A stretch of DNA of 64,000 nucleotides from JAFEDN01 sp965651935 (lineage in GTDB: Bacteria; Pseudomonadota; Gammaproteobacteria; Coxiellales; Coxiellaceae): contig CBFGTC010000006.1 in assembly GCA_965651935.1 (NCBI GenBank), forward strand, positions 1 to 64,000, written 5' to 3'. The translations under genes and the position numbers were made by a program. Shown here piece by piece: positions 18,893 to 28,936 of this stretch; position 1 is the stretch's first letter, and each line of letters starts with the position of its first letter. The notes under the pieces were generated by a model. The model saw only the letters and a program-made list of their open reading frames with translations, made no database searches and had not been told where the DNA came from.

Positions 18893-19502
18893 AACTGATC
18901 AAGAACAAATGGAAGTTATAAAAAAATGGTTTAGAGAAAATGGCAAATGGCTGTTAGTTGCCATTTTAATCGGATTGGGAATTGGGTTTGGTTGGCATAC
19001 CTGGCAGGAGCAGAAACTGCAGCGCAATGAGCAAGCGTCTTCGTTATATGAGCAATTATTGAGCGCAAATGAACAAAACAATCCACAAACCATCCAACAA
19101 ATGTCTGAAGAAATTGTTAAACGTTATCCTAAAACGGAATATGCGGCTATGGCGAATCTAATTGCTGCGAAAGCGAGTGTGTATCAGAATAACTTTTCTG
19201 CTGCTTTAACCAATCTGCAATGGGTGTTAAATCATTCCTCCTCGGCAGCCTTACGCCAGATTGCGCGTTTGCGAATAGCACGCTTGCAATTGTCGCAAAA
19301 TAAACCCGATGAGGCTCAAAAAACCATAGACGTGGTTAATGATCCCACTTTCCAGCCAGCTATTGATGAAGTTCAGGGGGACATCTACAGCGCTAAAAAT
19401 GACTCTGTTAAAGCGCGTCAATCTTATCAATCTGCGCAAAGCGGATTCTCAGCCCTTTTAGGCGAAGATGTGTTATTATCTATCAAACTTGCTCAACCTT
19501 AA
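18879..19502 (+). CDS. yfgM: YfgM-like inner-membrane tetratricopeptide protein
   Basis: A protein of 207 residues with a cytoplasmic start, one transmembrane span near residues 22-40 ([19 protein letters not shown]) and a periplasmic helical region of the YfgM type ([16 protein letters not shown] and [19 protein letters not shown]). In E. coli YfgM contacts the SecYEG translocon and helps periplasmic chaperones. The start ATG 18879 has AGAGG eight bases upstream. In most relatives bamB follows yfgM. Here der follows directly after 118 bases with no trace of bamB. Confidence 0.9.
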   Translation: MPAYETDQEQMEVIKKWFRENGKWLLVAILIGLGIGFGWHTWQEQKLQRNEQASSLYEQLLSANEQNNPQTIQQMSEEIVKRYPKTEYAAMANLIAAKASVYQNNFSAALTNLQWVLNHSSSAALRQIARLRIARLQLSQNKPDEAQKTIDVVNDPTFQPAIDEVQGDIYSAKNDSVKARQSYQSAQSGFSALLGEDVLLSIKLAQP

Positions 19503-19620
19503 ACCTTTACATGCGGTATATAAAGCAACTGCACAGGAAAAAAAGCAATGATCTGGCGGATTTGCGAAGAAAATTCTGCGAATTGCCGAACAAAATAAAC
19601 AATAGAGAATTAAAATAAAC

Positions 19621-20955
19621 ATGTTGCCAGTTATTACCATCATCGGTCGTCCCAATGTCGGAAAATCCACATTGTTCAATTGCTTAACGCAAACTCGAAA
19701 TGCTTTAGTCGCCGATATGCCTGGGGTTACCCGCGATCGTCAATACGGACGTGGTGTATTAGGTGCAAAGCCTTATTTAGTGGTTGATACCGGCGGTATT
19801 GCTGAAACCGCAGACCCGCAAATGGTAACACAAGTGGAGAAGCAAGTTCGGCAAGCCATTGAAGAAGCCGATCGTGTCCTATTTTTAGTGGATGCAAAGG
19901 TTGGCTTAACCGCGGCTGATAGTATCATTGCGGAACAATTGCGGTATTTTCAAGAAAAAGTCGTTTTGGTCGTCAATAAAGTTGACCGGCTCGATCCAGA
20001 AACCGTGATCGGCGAATTTTACCGACTGGGTTTTGGTGAACCCCATCCCATCGCAGCCAAAAGTGGCCGCAACGTGGAAAACTTTATTCGAACATTATTA
20101 GAACCTTTCCCAGCCGAAACCGAAATCGCTCCCGAATACGCTGGGATTTGTATTGCCGTTATGGGGCGGCCCAACGTAGGTAAATCAACTTTGATCAACC
20201 GGTTGTTGGGGGAAGAGCGAGTCATCGTGTTTGACGAACCGGGCACCACGCGAGATAGCATTTTTATCCCCTATGAGCGCTACGGCAAGCGGTATACTTT
20301 AATTGATACTGCCGGGGTTAGACGGCGAGCTAAAATTGAAGAGGCCATAGAAAAATTTTCCGTCATTAAATCTTTGCAAGCGTTAGAAAAATCCCATGTG
20401 GTGGTGATGGTATTCGACGCCAGAGAGAATATCACCGATCAAGACATGCGTCTGTTAGGTTTAATTTTGGAATCTGGACGAGGATTAGTGCTTGCATTTA
20501 ATAAATGGGACGGGATGAGTGAGTATGAGCGGGAACGCGTCAAACAAACGATAGATCGCCGCTTGGCGTTTGTGGGCTTTGCACGCCGTTATCTTATTTC
20601 TGCCTTGCATGGCACTGGAGTAGGGTCCTTATACCGAGCGATTGACGAGGCATATGAATCTTCTATGCGTGATTTGTCTACTTCTGAGTTGACACAAACC
20701 TTGGAGCGAGCGGTTTTTGATCATCAGCCCCCTTTGGTAGGTAGCCGACGAATCCGTTTGCGTTATGCCCACTTGGGTGGTCATCACCCTTTAGTGATCG
20801 TGGTGCATGGCAAACAAATCGAATCGCTGCCAGACTCATACCAACGTTATTTAGCGCATTATTTTCGTAAGACATTTAATTTAACAGGTATACCCGTTAA
20901 TGTTAGATTGGTGAATGATAAAAATCCTTATCGCTCTCCTCACGTTGAAAAATAA
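19621..20955 (+). CDS. der: Ribosome-assembly GTPase Der (EngA)
   Basis: A protein of 444 residues with two GTPase domains in tandem, the hallmark of Der. Each contains a P-loop (GRPNVGKST near residue 8 and again near residue 182), a DxxG segment (DTGGIAE and DTAGVRR) and an NKxD segment (NKVD and NKWD). A KH-like domain closes the protein. It is needed for 50S ribosome maturation. The gene keeps its place in the hisS-yfgM-der order even though bamB is missing. Confidence 0.97.
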   Translation: MLPVITIIGRPNVGKSTLFNCLTQTRNALVADMPGVTRDRQYGRGVLGAKPYLVVDTGGIAETADPQMVTQVEKQVRQAIEEADRVLFLVDAKVGLTAADSIIAEQLRYFQEKVVLVVNKVDRLDPETVIGEFYRLGFGEPHPIAAKSGRNVENFIRTLLEPFPAETEIAPEYAGICIAVMGRPNVGKSTLINRLLGEERVIVFDEPGTTRDSIFIPYERYGKRYTLIDTAGVRRRAKIEEAIEKFSVIKSLQALEKSHVVVMVFDARENITDQDMRLLGLILESGRGLVLAFNKWDGMSEYERERVKQTIDRRLAFVGFARRYLISALHGTGVGSLYRAIDEAYESSMRDLSTSELTQTLERAVFDHQPPLVGSRRIRLRYAHLGGHHPLVIVVHGKQIESLPDSYQRYLAHYFRKTFNLTGIPVNVRLVNDKNPYRSPHVEK

Positions 20956-20997
20956 ATAATTTGTTCTACTATTAGACTATCAACTGAGGAGAAAACT

Positions 20998-21144
20998 ATG
21001 AAGAAATTGATCTTATGGATATGTCCTTTACTCATGACCGCCGGCATTTTAGCCGGATGCAATACGGTTGCTGGAGCAGGTCAAGACGTTGCACAAACTG
21101 GTCAAACAGTGACCAACGCAGCTTACGCTGCTTCACCCAAATAG
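20998..21144 (+). CDS. Entericidin-like small lipoprotein
   Basis: A 48-residue lipoprotein from ATG 20998 to TAG 21142-21144. It begins MKKLILWICPLLMTAGILAG and Cys21 follows, giving a lipobox (ILAGC). The mature part NTVAGAGQDVAQTGQTVTNAA matches the entericidin A/B family pattern. Entericidins are tiny cell-envelope lipoproteins, described in E. coli as an antidote and toxin pair linked to stationary-phase lysis. GAGGAGA lies upstream of the ATG. A hairpin and T-run follow 20 bases after the stop, consistent with a one-gene transcript. Only one member of the pair is seen. Confidence 0.85.
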   Translation: MKKLILWICPLLMTAGILAGCNTVAGAGQDVAQTGQTVTNAAYAASPK

Positions 21145-21761
21145 TGCATTGGTTAACAAAATCCTTTGCGAAACTGAAAAATGGTTTTCGCAAGGGTTTT
21201 TGTTATGTATTTTATTTTTGTTTTAGCTTGGGAATCTCTCAAGCTGTCTTTGCTGCTGATACTGTCTTTTATTCCTTCAATGATATTAAAAATGCCCAAA
21301 CTCAATTAACACAATTAAAAAAACAAACGGCATTACCAATTATTTTTCCGACACAAATTCCCGCACCATACTCAGGTGAAAGTTTTTATATTTCTTATTC
21401 CAGTTATTACAATCAACCTAATTTTAATCAGTTTTGGCAAATCAATGTGGATGTCACGCCCGATTGTCAAGGCGCTCGAATTTGCAATATCGGCCTGATT
21501 ACCGCAGAAAAATCAGGCCAAATTTCCGCCTATTATCAAACCTTGCCGGACCAAAAAAATCATCTTAAAGAAAAAGTGTCTATATCCTGTCACATAAGCG
21601 CTTATTACACGCCATTCCATATTGCCGCTGGGGCAGTCAATCCGACTCTAGAATGGCGTCAAAATGCGGTTAAATACACGATTACCTGGCGAATTGAAGG
21701 CTCTCCAGCAGAACAGAAACAAATTCTCCTAAACATCGCCCACACTAGGTCCTGTCATTAA
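21144..21761 (+). CDS. Unknown secreted protein
   Basis: The frame is open from upstream, but no ATG start is visible. GTG 21144 overlaps the entericidin stop codon and gives 205 residues with a signal-like start: basic residues, a hydrophobic run (GFCYVFYFCFSLGISQ) and an AVFA cleavage site before ADTVFY. The mature part of about 175 residues has Cys residues in two separated pairs (CQGARIC and a later Cys near ISCHISAYY), but I recognise no family. A strong terminator hairpin lies within the first codons, so the start is uncertain. The stop codon falls inside a repeat at 21745-21765, so the last few residues may come from an inserted element. Confidence 0.5.
   Translation: MHWLTKSFAKLKNGFRKGFCYVFYFCFSLGISQAVFAADTVFYSFNDIKNAQTQLTQLKKQTALPIIFPTQIPAPYSGESFYISYSSYYNQPNFNQFWQINVDVTPDCQGARICNIGLITAEKSGQISAYYQTLPDQKNHLKEKVSISCHISAYYTPFHIAAGAVNPTLEWRQNAVKYTITWRIEGSPAEQKQILLNIAHTRSCH
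21163..21201 (+). terminator. Rho-independent terminator after the entericidin-like gene
   Basis: The arms CCTTTGCGAAA (21163-21173) and TTTTCGCAAGG (21185-21195) pair with one bulged base and enclose a loop of about ten bases. GTTTTTG follows directly. The hairpin lies inside the 5' part of the next reading frame, which casts doubt on how that frame is expressed. Confidence 0.7.
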
Positions 21762-21805
21762 TTAGCCCCCTAAGTCGTCCCGAAGAAATCTGCGACAGGA
21801 CCTAG
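21745..21805. repeat. Small inverted-repeat element (possible MITE or IS trace)
   Basis: A perfect 12-base inverted repeat, CTAGGTCCTGTC at 21745-21756 and GACAGGACCTAG at 21794-21805, encloses 37 bases. The first 21 bases (CTAGGTCCTGTCATTAATTAG) recur after rimO at 45755-45774 with one base missing and one changed. Both copies contain the stop codon of the preceding gene. A short non-autonomous insertion is the simplest reading. No T-run follows, so a terminator is less likely. Confidence 0.55.
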
Positions 21806-22023
21806 CTGAACGAGTTCTTCTCTCTGGCGCTAATTTTCAAACAATAATCTATTTCCTAGTAATGACCTCTTAGTAGGAATTGACTCTACTGGGCGATAAG
21901 GATTTGAAAGGGAAAAATCACGTTTTCAGCTATGGACAATATTGTTGTTCATCATCTATGGACTTTGAGCAAATTCTTAAGAGCGTTTGTGCCTTTGTGG
22001 TAAGTGGTGATACAATTTCAACA

Positions 22024-23439
22024 ATGAAAAAGATACCGGTGACTATCCTACTCATTTTAATCACTGGGAGCGGCTGTTTGCGCGCTTATGCTGAGCTTGA
22101 TCCATTTCATACCGAACCTTTGACCACTCCCAGCCCGCAAACCTACTGGGTAAAGCCACCGGATTTGAATGTTCCAGATATTGCCGCGCAAAATGCTGGG
22201 CTCAGGTTGCCACATAAAGCGTTGAGTTTAATTGAACTCACGGATTTTGCCTTAGCGAACAGTCCCAATACACGTTTAGCTTGGTACCAGGCCAAAGCTG
22301 CCGCGGCCAATGTAGGCATAGAACAAAGTGCTTATTTACCTACTATAAATGGTGGTTTTGGTGTGCAATACACTGCCAATGTTTTCAATAAACCCAATAG
22401 CTCCGCTACAACTTATGGCCCGAATTTCAGTTTAAGTTATTTATTATTGGATTTTGGTTATCGCGGCAATCAAGTTTTAGCGGCTCAATATGCCCAAATA
22501 GCCACTAATCTGAATCAAAATAATGCGATTCAAGAAGTCATTCTCGCCGTGCAGCAAGCTTACTATCAAGTTCTGGCCCAACAAGCATTAGTCCATGCCT
22601 ATGAAGAAAATGTGAAACAGGCCAAAGCTAGCCTGGATGTGGCCGAAGCATTGCGTCAAAATGGTCTGGCGACAATTGGAGATGTTTATCAGGCTCAAGC
22701 CTCTTATGCTCAAGCCAGTTTAAGTTTAGAAACCGCCAAGGGTAATTACCAAACTGGATTAGGACAATTGGCCAGCGCCATGGGATTGCCGGTCAATACT
22801 TTAGTGCAGATTAAGCCGTTGCAACAGCCGCCCAAAAGCAAAGCGTTGGAGCAATCCGTGGAACATATTCTCAAAATTGCTCAAGCTAATCGTCCTGATT
22901 TACTCGCCGCAGAAGCTAAAGTCAGGCAAAATGCAGCTGATTTAGCTGCCACCAAAGCTTCAATCTTACCTAACTTGTCTTTAGAAGCCAGTGCAAAACC
23001 GGGTGGAGTGATCAGTAATACCACTGGCACCAGTGTGGTGGCGAATTTAACCTTGTCAGTGCCAATTTTTACTGGATTTTCTTACACCTATCAGGTAAGA
23101 CAAGCTCAAGCGCAAGTGAAAGCGGCTGAAGCGGCGCGAGACCAACTCAATCAACAAGTCCAATTCCAAGTTTGGCAAAACTATTTCGCTTTGCAAACGG
23201 CAGCAAAAAATATTACTACTACGGAGACCTTATTCGTCAGTAGTCAGCAAGCTTACGAACAGGCGTTAGGACAGTATAAAAATGGCGTCGGCGATATTTT
23301 AACCGTGTTAACCACGCAAGCCACTCTCGCGAATGCTCGAGTCCAGCATATTCAAGCGCAATTAAATTGGTATACTGCTCTAGCGCAGTTGGCTGAATCA
23401 GCCGGTGTGTTAACACCTGGTCCGGGGGTCAGCTTGTGA
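22024..23439 (+). CDS. TolC-family outer-membrane efflux protein
   Basis: A protein of 471 residues from ATG 22024, which gives a good signal peptide (MKKIPVTILLILITGSGCLR, then AYA). An earlier in-frame start at 21880 would add 48 residues with no signal character. The body has two similar halves rich in Ala, Gln and coiled-coil helices (QAYYQVLAQQALVHAYEENV and NYFALQTAAKNI), typical of the TolC/OEP fold that spans the periplasm as a trimer. It is the first of a chain with an adaptor and an RND pump and should form their outer exit duct. A long stretch of 262 bases before it contains only the small inverted-repeat element. Confidence 0.92.
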   Translation: MKKIPVTILLILITGSGCLRAYAELDPFHTEPLTTPSPQTYWVKPPDLNVPDIAAQNAGLRLPHKALSLIELTDFALANSPNTRLAWYQAKAAAANVGIEQSAYLPTINGGFGVQYTANVFNKPNSSATTYGPNFSLSYLLLDFGYRGNQVLAAQYAQIATNLNQNNAIQEVILAVQQAYYQVLAQQALVHAYEENVKQAKASLDVAEALRQNGLATIGDVYQAQASYAQASLSLETAKGNYQTGLGQLASAMGLPVNTLVQIKPLQQPPKSKALEQSVEHILKIAQANRPDLLAAEAKVRQNAADLAATKASILPNLSLEASAKPGGVISNTTGTSVVANLTLSVPIFTGFSYTYQVRQAQAQVKAAEAARDQLNQQVQFQVWQNYFALQTAAKNITTTETLFVSSQQAYEQALGQYKNGVGDILTVLTTQATLANARVQHIQAQLNWYTALAQLAESAGVLTPGPGVSL

Positions 23440-23529
23440 CTTTGTGCAATAGGAGAATGCTGTGCAAACGGATTCGAGTGAAATAAAATTAAACCGTTTT
23501 GCCCACTCATCAATTTGGGATTTCTTTTT

Positions 23530-24654
23530 ATGAAAAAATCGACCCTTTTTCGGTTTACCTTAGCTTTATTCATACTCATCGGTACCGGGTTTTTTATTTG
23601 GTGGTATACTAAGCCCGTCACTCAAGAAGGGAAAACTAACCGTTCCGGGGTGATGTCAGTCAAAACCGCCAAGCCCCAGGTAAGAGATGTGCCTTTGATA
23701 ATACAGGAAGTAGGGAATGTGGAAGCCGGAGAAAGTGTGAATATTATTTCGCAATCTTCCGGGGTGTTAAAAAAAGTTTATATACAGCAAGGCCAAATGG
23801 TCAAAGCCGGAGATTTGTTATTTGAAATTGATCCCGCACCCTATGAGACCAATGTGGCTAAAGCCAAAGCCGATTTGGAACGTGATCAAGCCCAATTAGA
23901 ATTTTTAAAAGCCACCGCGAAACGGTATGAATCACTAGCCAAATTGGAATATATAACCCGTCAACAATATGAACAATCTTTATCGGCGGTAGCCCAGCAA
24001 CAAGCGGTTGTCGCAGCCGATGAAGCCTTGCTCAAACAGCAACAAATTCAACTGCAATATACCCAAATTCGTTCTCCTATCAACGGTAGAACTGGTGTGA
24101 TCAATGTCGCTACCGGCGATATTATCACTGCCAATTCCACCACGCCTTTAGTCGTTGTGAATCGCTTAGAGCGAGTATTAATTAGCTTTAATCTTCCTCA
24201 AGCTCAATTAGGTGATTTATTAGAGTATCAACGTTCAGGGAAACTCAAAGTACTGGTCTATAATGAAACTGGTGATCAATTGTTAGGAGAAGGGCGTTTG
24301 GCTTTTATCGGCAATATCATCAGCGGCTTAACCGGCACCATCCAGGTAAAAGGAGAAGTGGAGAACCCCAAATTATTATTGTGGCCGGGACAATTGGTGA
24401 CAGTCAGATTGGTCTTAACTACTCAACCCAATGCCTTGGTCATCCCCAGCGCCTCCATCCAATTAGGGCAAAAAGGCCCTTATGTCTATATAGTGAAAGA
24501 CAATAAAGCGAAGATTCAACCCATTGTGATTGAAAGAGCGATCAACTCAGAAAGCATAATTAAGAGTGGAATAAGCTCAGAAGATCAAGTGATTGTGGAA
24601 ATTCCACCAGGATTACAAGACGGTTCCAATGTGCGGGTGGAATCGGACAAATGA
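23530..24654 (+). CDS. RND efflux periplasmic adaptor
   Basis: A membrane-fusion protein of 374 residues. The amino end has a membrane anchor (LFRFTLALFILIGTGFFIWW), followed by a barrel-sandwich hybrid (VEAGESVNIISQSSGVLKKV and GDLLFEIDPAPYE) around an alpha-hairpin, then beta domains. It bridges the inner-membrane pump and the TolC-like channel. ATG 23530 lies 90 bases after the tolC stop. Its final ATGA overlaps the start of the RND gene. Resembles MdtA in length and domain order. Confidence 0.93.
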   Translation: MKKSTLFRFTLALFILIGTGFFIWWYTKPVTQEGKTNRSGVMSVKTAKPQVRDVPLIIQEVGNVEAGESVNIISQSSGVLKKVYIQQGQMVKAGDLLFEIDPAPYETNVAKAKADLERDQAQLEFLKATAKRYESLAKLEYITRQQYEQSLSAVAQQQAVVAADEALLKQQQIQLQYTQIRSPINGRTGVINVATGDIITANSTTPLVVVNRLERVLISFNLPQAQLGDLLEYQRSGKLKVLVYNETGDQLLGEGRLAFIGNIISGLTGTIQVKGEVENPKLLLWPGQLVTVRLVLTTQPNALVIPSASIQLGQKGPYVYIVKDNKAKIQPIVIERAINSESIIKSGISSEDQVIVEIPPGLQDGSNVRVESDK

Positions 24655-27600
24655 ACGTATCACAATTTTTCATTAAACGTCCGGTCGCCACTATCGTTTT
24701 AACTATTGCTTTGATTCTGTTTGGACTGGCGGCTTATTTTGCGTTACCTATCAGCGAACTGCCCGAAGTCGATTTTCCCGTGATCATGGTGTCAGCCAGT
24801 CTTCCCGGAGCCGATCCTGAAACGATGGCAAATACGGTCGCTACTCCCCTGGAAAAGGAATTAAGCACCATTGCAGGCATTAATGAAATGAGTTCGCAGA
24901 GTAGTGCAGGGCAAACTCAAATTATTTTACAATTTGATCTTAGCCGCAACATTGATTCTGCCGCACAAGATGTGCAAACCGCCATTTCACAGGCATCACG
25001 GCATTTACCTTCTCAAATGACCAGTCCTCCTACCATGCGTAAAGTCAATCCCTCAGCCTCACCCATCTTGTATTTGAGTTTAACGGGTGAGAATGTGCCG
25101 CTCACTACCTTAGACGATTATGCTGAAATTAATATAGGTCAACGTTTGTCGATGGTCCCCGGTGTTGCACAGGTGCAAGTTTACGGCGCTCAACAATACG
25201 CCGTTCGCATCCACTTAAATCCTCGGGCCATTTCCGCCCGCGGATTAAGTAATAGCAGTGTGATCAATGCCATTCAAGATGCAACTGCCACCCAGCCTAC
25301 GGGAACTTTGCAAACGCCAGAGCGCACTTATAGTGTGCTGGCTTCGGGGCAATATAATAAAGCCAGCGATTTCAATAAAATGATCATTGGATTTCAACAA
25401 GGAGCGCCGGTTCGATTGCAAGATGTGGGATTCGCTCAAGATAGCGTGGCTAACGTACAAGCGGCGACCTGGTATAATGATCAACGTTCTGTTTTATTAG
25501 CGATCCAGCGTCAACCGGGCGTGAATACGGTTGCTGTGGCTGACGCAATTAAAAAACTCTTACCTGCTCTTACTGAAAATCTCCCTGGCGGCGCAAAATT
25601 AAATATTGCTTATGATCGCTCGGTATATATCCGCCATACTTTAAACGAAATGAAATTGACTTTGGTCATTGCTTTGGTATTAGTGGCTGGCATTATTTTA
25701 CTTTTCCTCGGAAATTTATCCTCTACGTTTATTGCCGTGATTGCCTTACCGGTGGCCTTGCTCGCGACTTTTATTGTCATGTATTTATTAGGCTATAGCC
25801 TAGACACGCTATCCTTGATTGGACTGGTATTAGCGGTGGGATTTATCGTGGATGATGCCATCGTTGTTTTAGAAAATATCGTGCGGTATTTAGAACACGG
25901 CTATCACCGCCTGGAAGCGGCCTTAAAAGGCAGTGGGGAGATTATTTTTACGATTATATCCATGACATTATCGTTAGTTGCGGTATTTATCCCGCTTATT
26001 TTCATGGGGGGGATCATTGGCCGTTTATTTCGCGAGTTTTCCATCGTCGTTAGTGTTTCGATTTTAGTTTCGGGCGTGATTTCTTTAACCTTAACACCCA
26101 TGTTGTGTGCGTATTTACTCAAACCTAGGGCTTCGGAACAACCCATTTTTCCTTGGTTTGAGCGTTTTTTTAATCATAGTAAAAATTTATATGAATTGGG
26201 GTTAAGATGGTCATTATCTCATTCTAAGATCATTTTGATTGTGACCGGCATTGTTTTGGGCCTGACAATTTGGTTATTCATGGCAGTTCCAAAAGGTTTT
26301 ATGGCGACAGAGGATCAAGGGATTATTTTTGGCAGTACCAAAGCGCCGGTGGGGATTTCATTTGAGGAGTTGTCGAAGAGGCAACAAGGACTGGTCAAGT
26401 TAATTCGCGCTAACCCGAATGTCGCTAGTGTGCTCTCCAATGTCGGGCAACAGCGTGGTCGCTCTGACGCCAATGGCGGATGGATGTCTATCCGCTTAAA
26501 ACCTTCCAATGAACGCAAGCTTTCGGCAGATGAAATCATTACTCAACTTCGACAACAAACTAGTCATTATCCAGGCATTAGAGTCACTTTCATGAACCCG
26601 CCATCGTTACAAATTGGAGGGAAATCCTCTAATGCCAGTTATCAATTTATTTTGCAAGGCAGCAATTTACAGCAATTAGAAAAAGCCACGGAAGAATTCC
26701 AACAAAAAATGGCTAAAATACCTGGAATTAAAGACTTGGATAATGATCTTGATCTCACTAACCCGCAATTGCGAGTGAAAATTTTCCCGGATCGTGCCGC
26801 GGCTTACGGAATTACGATCGCTGCGATCGAGTCCGCTTTATATAATGCTTTTGGTGAGCGTGAAATCAGCAGCATTTATACTCCCACTAACGAATATCCC
26901 GTCATAGTCGATGTTGCCAGTACGTTTCAAAAAAATATTAATGCGTTGCAGGCGATCGATGTGCCGGCGGCCAATGGGACTTTGGTGCCGTTAAGCTCCA
27001 TCGCCACCATAGAACAAGGGGTTGGTCCCTTGTCTGTCAGTCATTATGGTCAATTACCGGCTGCCAGTATTTCTTATAATTTGGCGATAGGGTCTTCTTT
27101 GGGTGAAGTGAATAGTCAAATCCTGGATCTGGCGAAAAGCAGTTTACCTTCGGGTATTATGGGTACCTTTGGCGGTTCGGCTCAGGCATTCCAGTCTTCC
27201 TTACTGACTTTACCTTTATTACTATTAGTCACGATTTTTGTGATCTACGTGGTTTTAGCCATTTTGTACGAGCATTTTTTACATCCTCTTACGATTCTTA
27301 CAGCCTTGCCGTTTGCTGCTTTTGGGGCATTATTGATGTTGCTGATATTCCATTTGCAATTGGATTTATTTAGTTTTATTGGGATTATTTTATTGGTTGG
27401 ATTAGTGAAAAAGAATGGGATCATGATGGTGGACTTTGCTGTAGAAGCCCGTCGTAAAGAAAACATTGAAGCAGTGGAAGCCATTATCAAAGCCTGTTTA
27501 ATTCGCTTCCGTCCCATTATGATGACGACAATGACCGCCATCCTCTCTTCCCTTCCCTTAGCGATAGGTTTAGGAGCGGGTACGGAAGCGCGCCGATCTA

Positions 27601-27731
27601 TGGGTGTGGCAGTCGTCGGTGGTTTATTATTTTCGCAAATGCTCACCTTGTTCGTGACCCCGGTGTTTTATATAGTTATGGAAAGGTTTTCGCAGGGCCG
27701 TAAAAAAAATTCTATTTTGAGAAAAAAATGA
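24651..27731 (+). CDS. RND-family multidrug efflux pump, inner-membrane subunit
   Basis: A protein of 1026 residues with the RND layout: one transmembrane span, a large periplasmic loop, six spans, a second loop, and five spans. Family signatures include FFIKRPVATIVLTIALILFG at the start, GLVLAVGFIVDDAIVVLEN with the paired Asp residues of the proton relay, and GLVKKNGIMMVDFAVEARR near the carboxy end. It exports drugs or bile-like compounds in exchange for protons. The MdtB/MdtC subgroup is the closest by eye, but only one such subunit is present. Its end overlaps the start of xseA. Confidence 0.95.
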   Translation: MNVSQFFIKRPVATIVLTIALILFGLAAYFALPISELPEVDFPVIMVSASLPGADPETMANTVATPLEKELSTIAGINEMSSQSSAGQTQIILQFDLSRNIDSAAQDVQTAISQASRHLPSQMTSPPTMRKVNPSASPILYLSLTGENVPLTTLDDYAEINIGQRLSMVPGVAQVQVYGAQQYAVRIHLNPRAISARGLSNSSVINAIQDATATQPTGTLQTPERTYSVLASGQYNKASDFNKMIIGFQQGAPVRLQDVGFAQDSVANVQAATWYNDQRSVLLAIQRQPGVNTVAVADAIKKLLPALTENLPGGAKLNIAYDRSVYIRHTLNEMKLTLVIALVLVAGIILLFLGNLSSTFIAVIALPVALLATFIVMYLLGYSLDTLSLIGLVLAVGFIVDDAIVVLENIVRYLEHGYHRLEAALKGSGEIIFTIISMTLSLVAVFIPLIFMGGIIGRLFREFSIVVSVSILVSGVISLTLTPMLCAYLLKPRASEQPIFPWFERFFNHSKNLYELGLRWSLSHSKIILIVTGIVLGLTIWLFMAVPKGFMATEDQGIIFGSTKAPVGISFEELSKRQQGLVKLIRANPNVASVLSNVGQQRGRSDANGGWMSIRLKPSNERKLSADEIITQLRQQTSHYPGIRVTFMNPPSLQIGGKSSNASYQFILQGSNLQQLEKATEEFQQKMAKIPGIKDLDNDLDLTNPQLRVKIFPDRAAAYGITIAAIESALYNAFGEREISSIYTPTNEYPVIVDVASTFQKNINALQAIDVPAANGTLVPLSSIATIEQGVGPLSVSHYGQLPAASISYNLAIGSSLGEVNSQILDLAKSSLPSGIMGTFGGSAQAFQSSLLTLPLLLLVTIFVIYVVLAILYEHFLHPLTILTALPFAAFGALLMLLIFHLQLDLFSFIGIILLVGLVKKNGIMMVDFAVEARRKENIEAVEAIIKACLIRFRPIMMTTMTAILSSLPLAIGLGAGTEARRSMGVAVVGGLLFSQMLTLFVTPVFYIVMERFSQGRKKNSILRKK

Positions 27732-28936
27732 AAACCACTGCAAAACATGTCTTTACTGTCTCCGCATTGAATCATTTGGCCAGGCAAATGCTGGAGGAAT
27801 GTATTGGGCAAATTTGGATTAGCGGGGAAATTTCAAACTTAGTCCAAGCCAGTTCAGGTCATTATTACTTTTCGCTAAAAGACGCGAATGCTCAAGTGCG
27901 TTGCGCTCTATTCAAACCCAATGGTAAGAAATTAAATTTTTTACTTAAAAATGGGCTGCAAGTTTTGGCTTTTGCGCAAATCGGGTTGTACGAACCACGA
28001 GGAGAATTTCAACTCATCATTCAACAAATCGAAGAGAGTGGATTAGGGATTTTGCAAAAAAAATTCGAAGACTTAAAGCAGCGTTTACAGGCCGCTGGGT
28101 TATTTGCTGAAGCACACAAAAAACCATTGCCCACACTTCCCAGGACCGTGGGCGTGGTGACATCCCCCACTGGCGCCGCGGTTCACGATATTTTAACGGT
28201 ACTAAAACGGCGTTTTCCGGCTATCTCCGTTATTATTTATCCGACCTTAGTGCAAGGGGAGCAAGCGGCTAAACAAATCGTGAAAGCTTTGCAAATCGCT
28301 AACACGCGTAAAGAATGCGAGGTGATTATATTAGCCCGCGGTGGAGGCTCGTTAGAAGATTTATGGCCTTTTAATGAAGAAATCGTGGCTCAGGCTATTT
28401 TTGCTAGTCAAATTCCTATTATCAGCGGCATTGGTCATGAAGTCGATTTCACCATCGCTGATTTTGTTGCGGATAAACGCGCCGCCACGCCTTCCGCAGC
28501 GGCAGAATGCGTGAGTCCGCATTGGCAAGAATGGTATCAGCGTATCAGCCATAGTGACAGACGTTTGCAGCAAATGATGCAGTCGCGCTTGCTGGAATTT
28601 CAATCTCAACTTTTGCATATTAGTAAACGTTTGCGTCACCCAGGACAGCGCTTACAAGATCAAGCGCAGCATTTGGATCAATTGGAATACCGTTTGATTT
28701 TAGCGCAACAAAACCAGCTTAAACATTGTCGCCAACAATTAAATCAAGCCGCTTTTGCATTGCAAACCTTAAGTCCATTAAAAACTTTAGAAAGGGGGTA
28801 TGCCATCGTTCGCAATAAACAAAATCAAGAACTGGTGACTCATTCGCAACAAATCAAAGTGAATGATGAGTTAGTCATTAAATTTGCTCATAATGCATGT
28901 GAGTGCCGCGTGGAAAAGATCATCGAACAACTATGA
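27728..28936 (+). CDS. xseA: Exodeoxyribonuclease VII large subunit
   Basis: A protein of 402 residues with the amino OB-fold (IWISGEISNLVQASSGHYYFSLKDANAQVRC), the catalytic core (GVVTSPTGAAVHDIL and RGGGSLEDLWPFNEE) and a long coiled coil near residues 270-360. ExoVII degrades single-stranded DNA from both ends with the small subunit XseB, whose gene is not in the window. The start overlaps the pump stop by ATGA, and the end overlaps the MATE gene start by ATGA, which puts a DNA-repair gene inside an export operon. Confidence 0.95.
   Translation: MKTTAKHVFTVSALNHLARQMLEECIGQIWISGEISNLVQASSGHYYFSLKDANAQVRCALFKPNGKKLNFLLKNGLQVLAFAQIGLYEPRGEFQLIIQQIEESGLGILQKKFEDLKQRLQAAGLFAEAHKKPLPTLPRTVGVVTSPTGAAVHDILTVLKRRFPAISVIIYPTLVQGEQAAKQIVKALQIANTRKECEVIILARGGGSLEDLWPFNEEIVAQAIFASQIPIISGIGHEVDFTIADFVADKRAATPSAAAECVSPHWQEWYQRISHSDRRLQQMMQSRLLEFQSQLLHISKRLRHPGQRLQDQAQHLDQLEYRLILAQQNQLKHCRQQLNQAAFALQTLSPLKTLERGYAIVRNKQNQELVTHSQQIKVNDELVIKFAHNACECRVEKIIEQL

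Noticed and set aside
22024..27731. A complete two-pump MdtABC-type operon
   Set aside because: Only one RND subunit is present, so I do not name the genes mdt.
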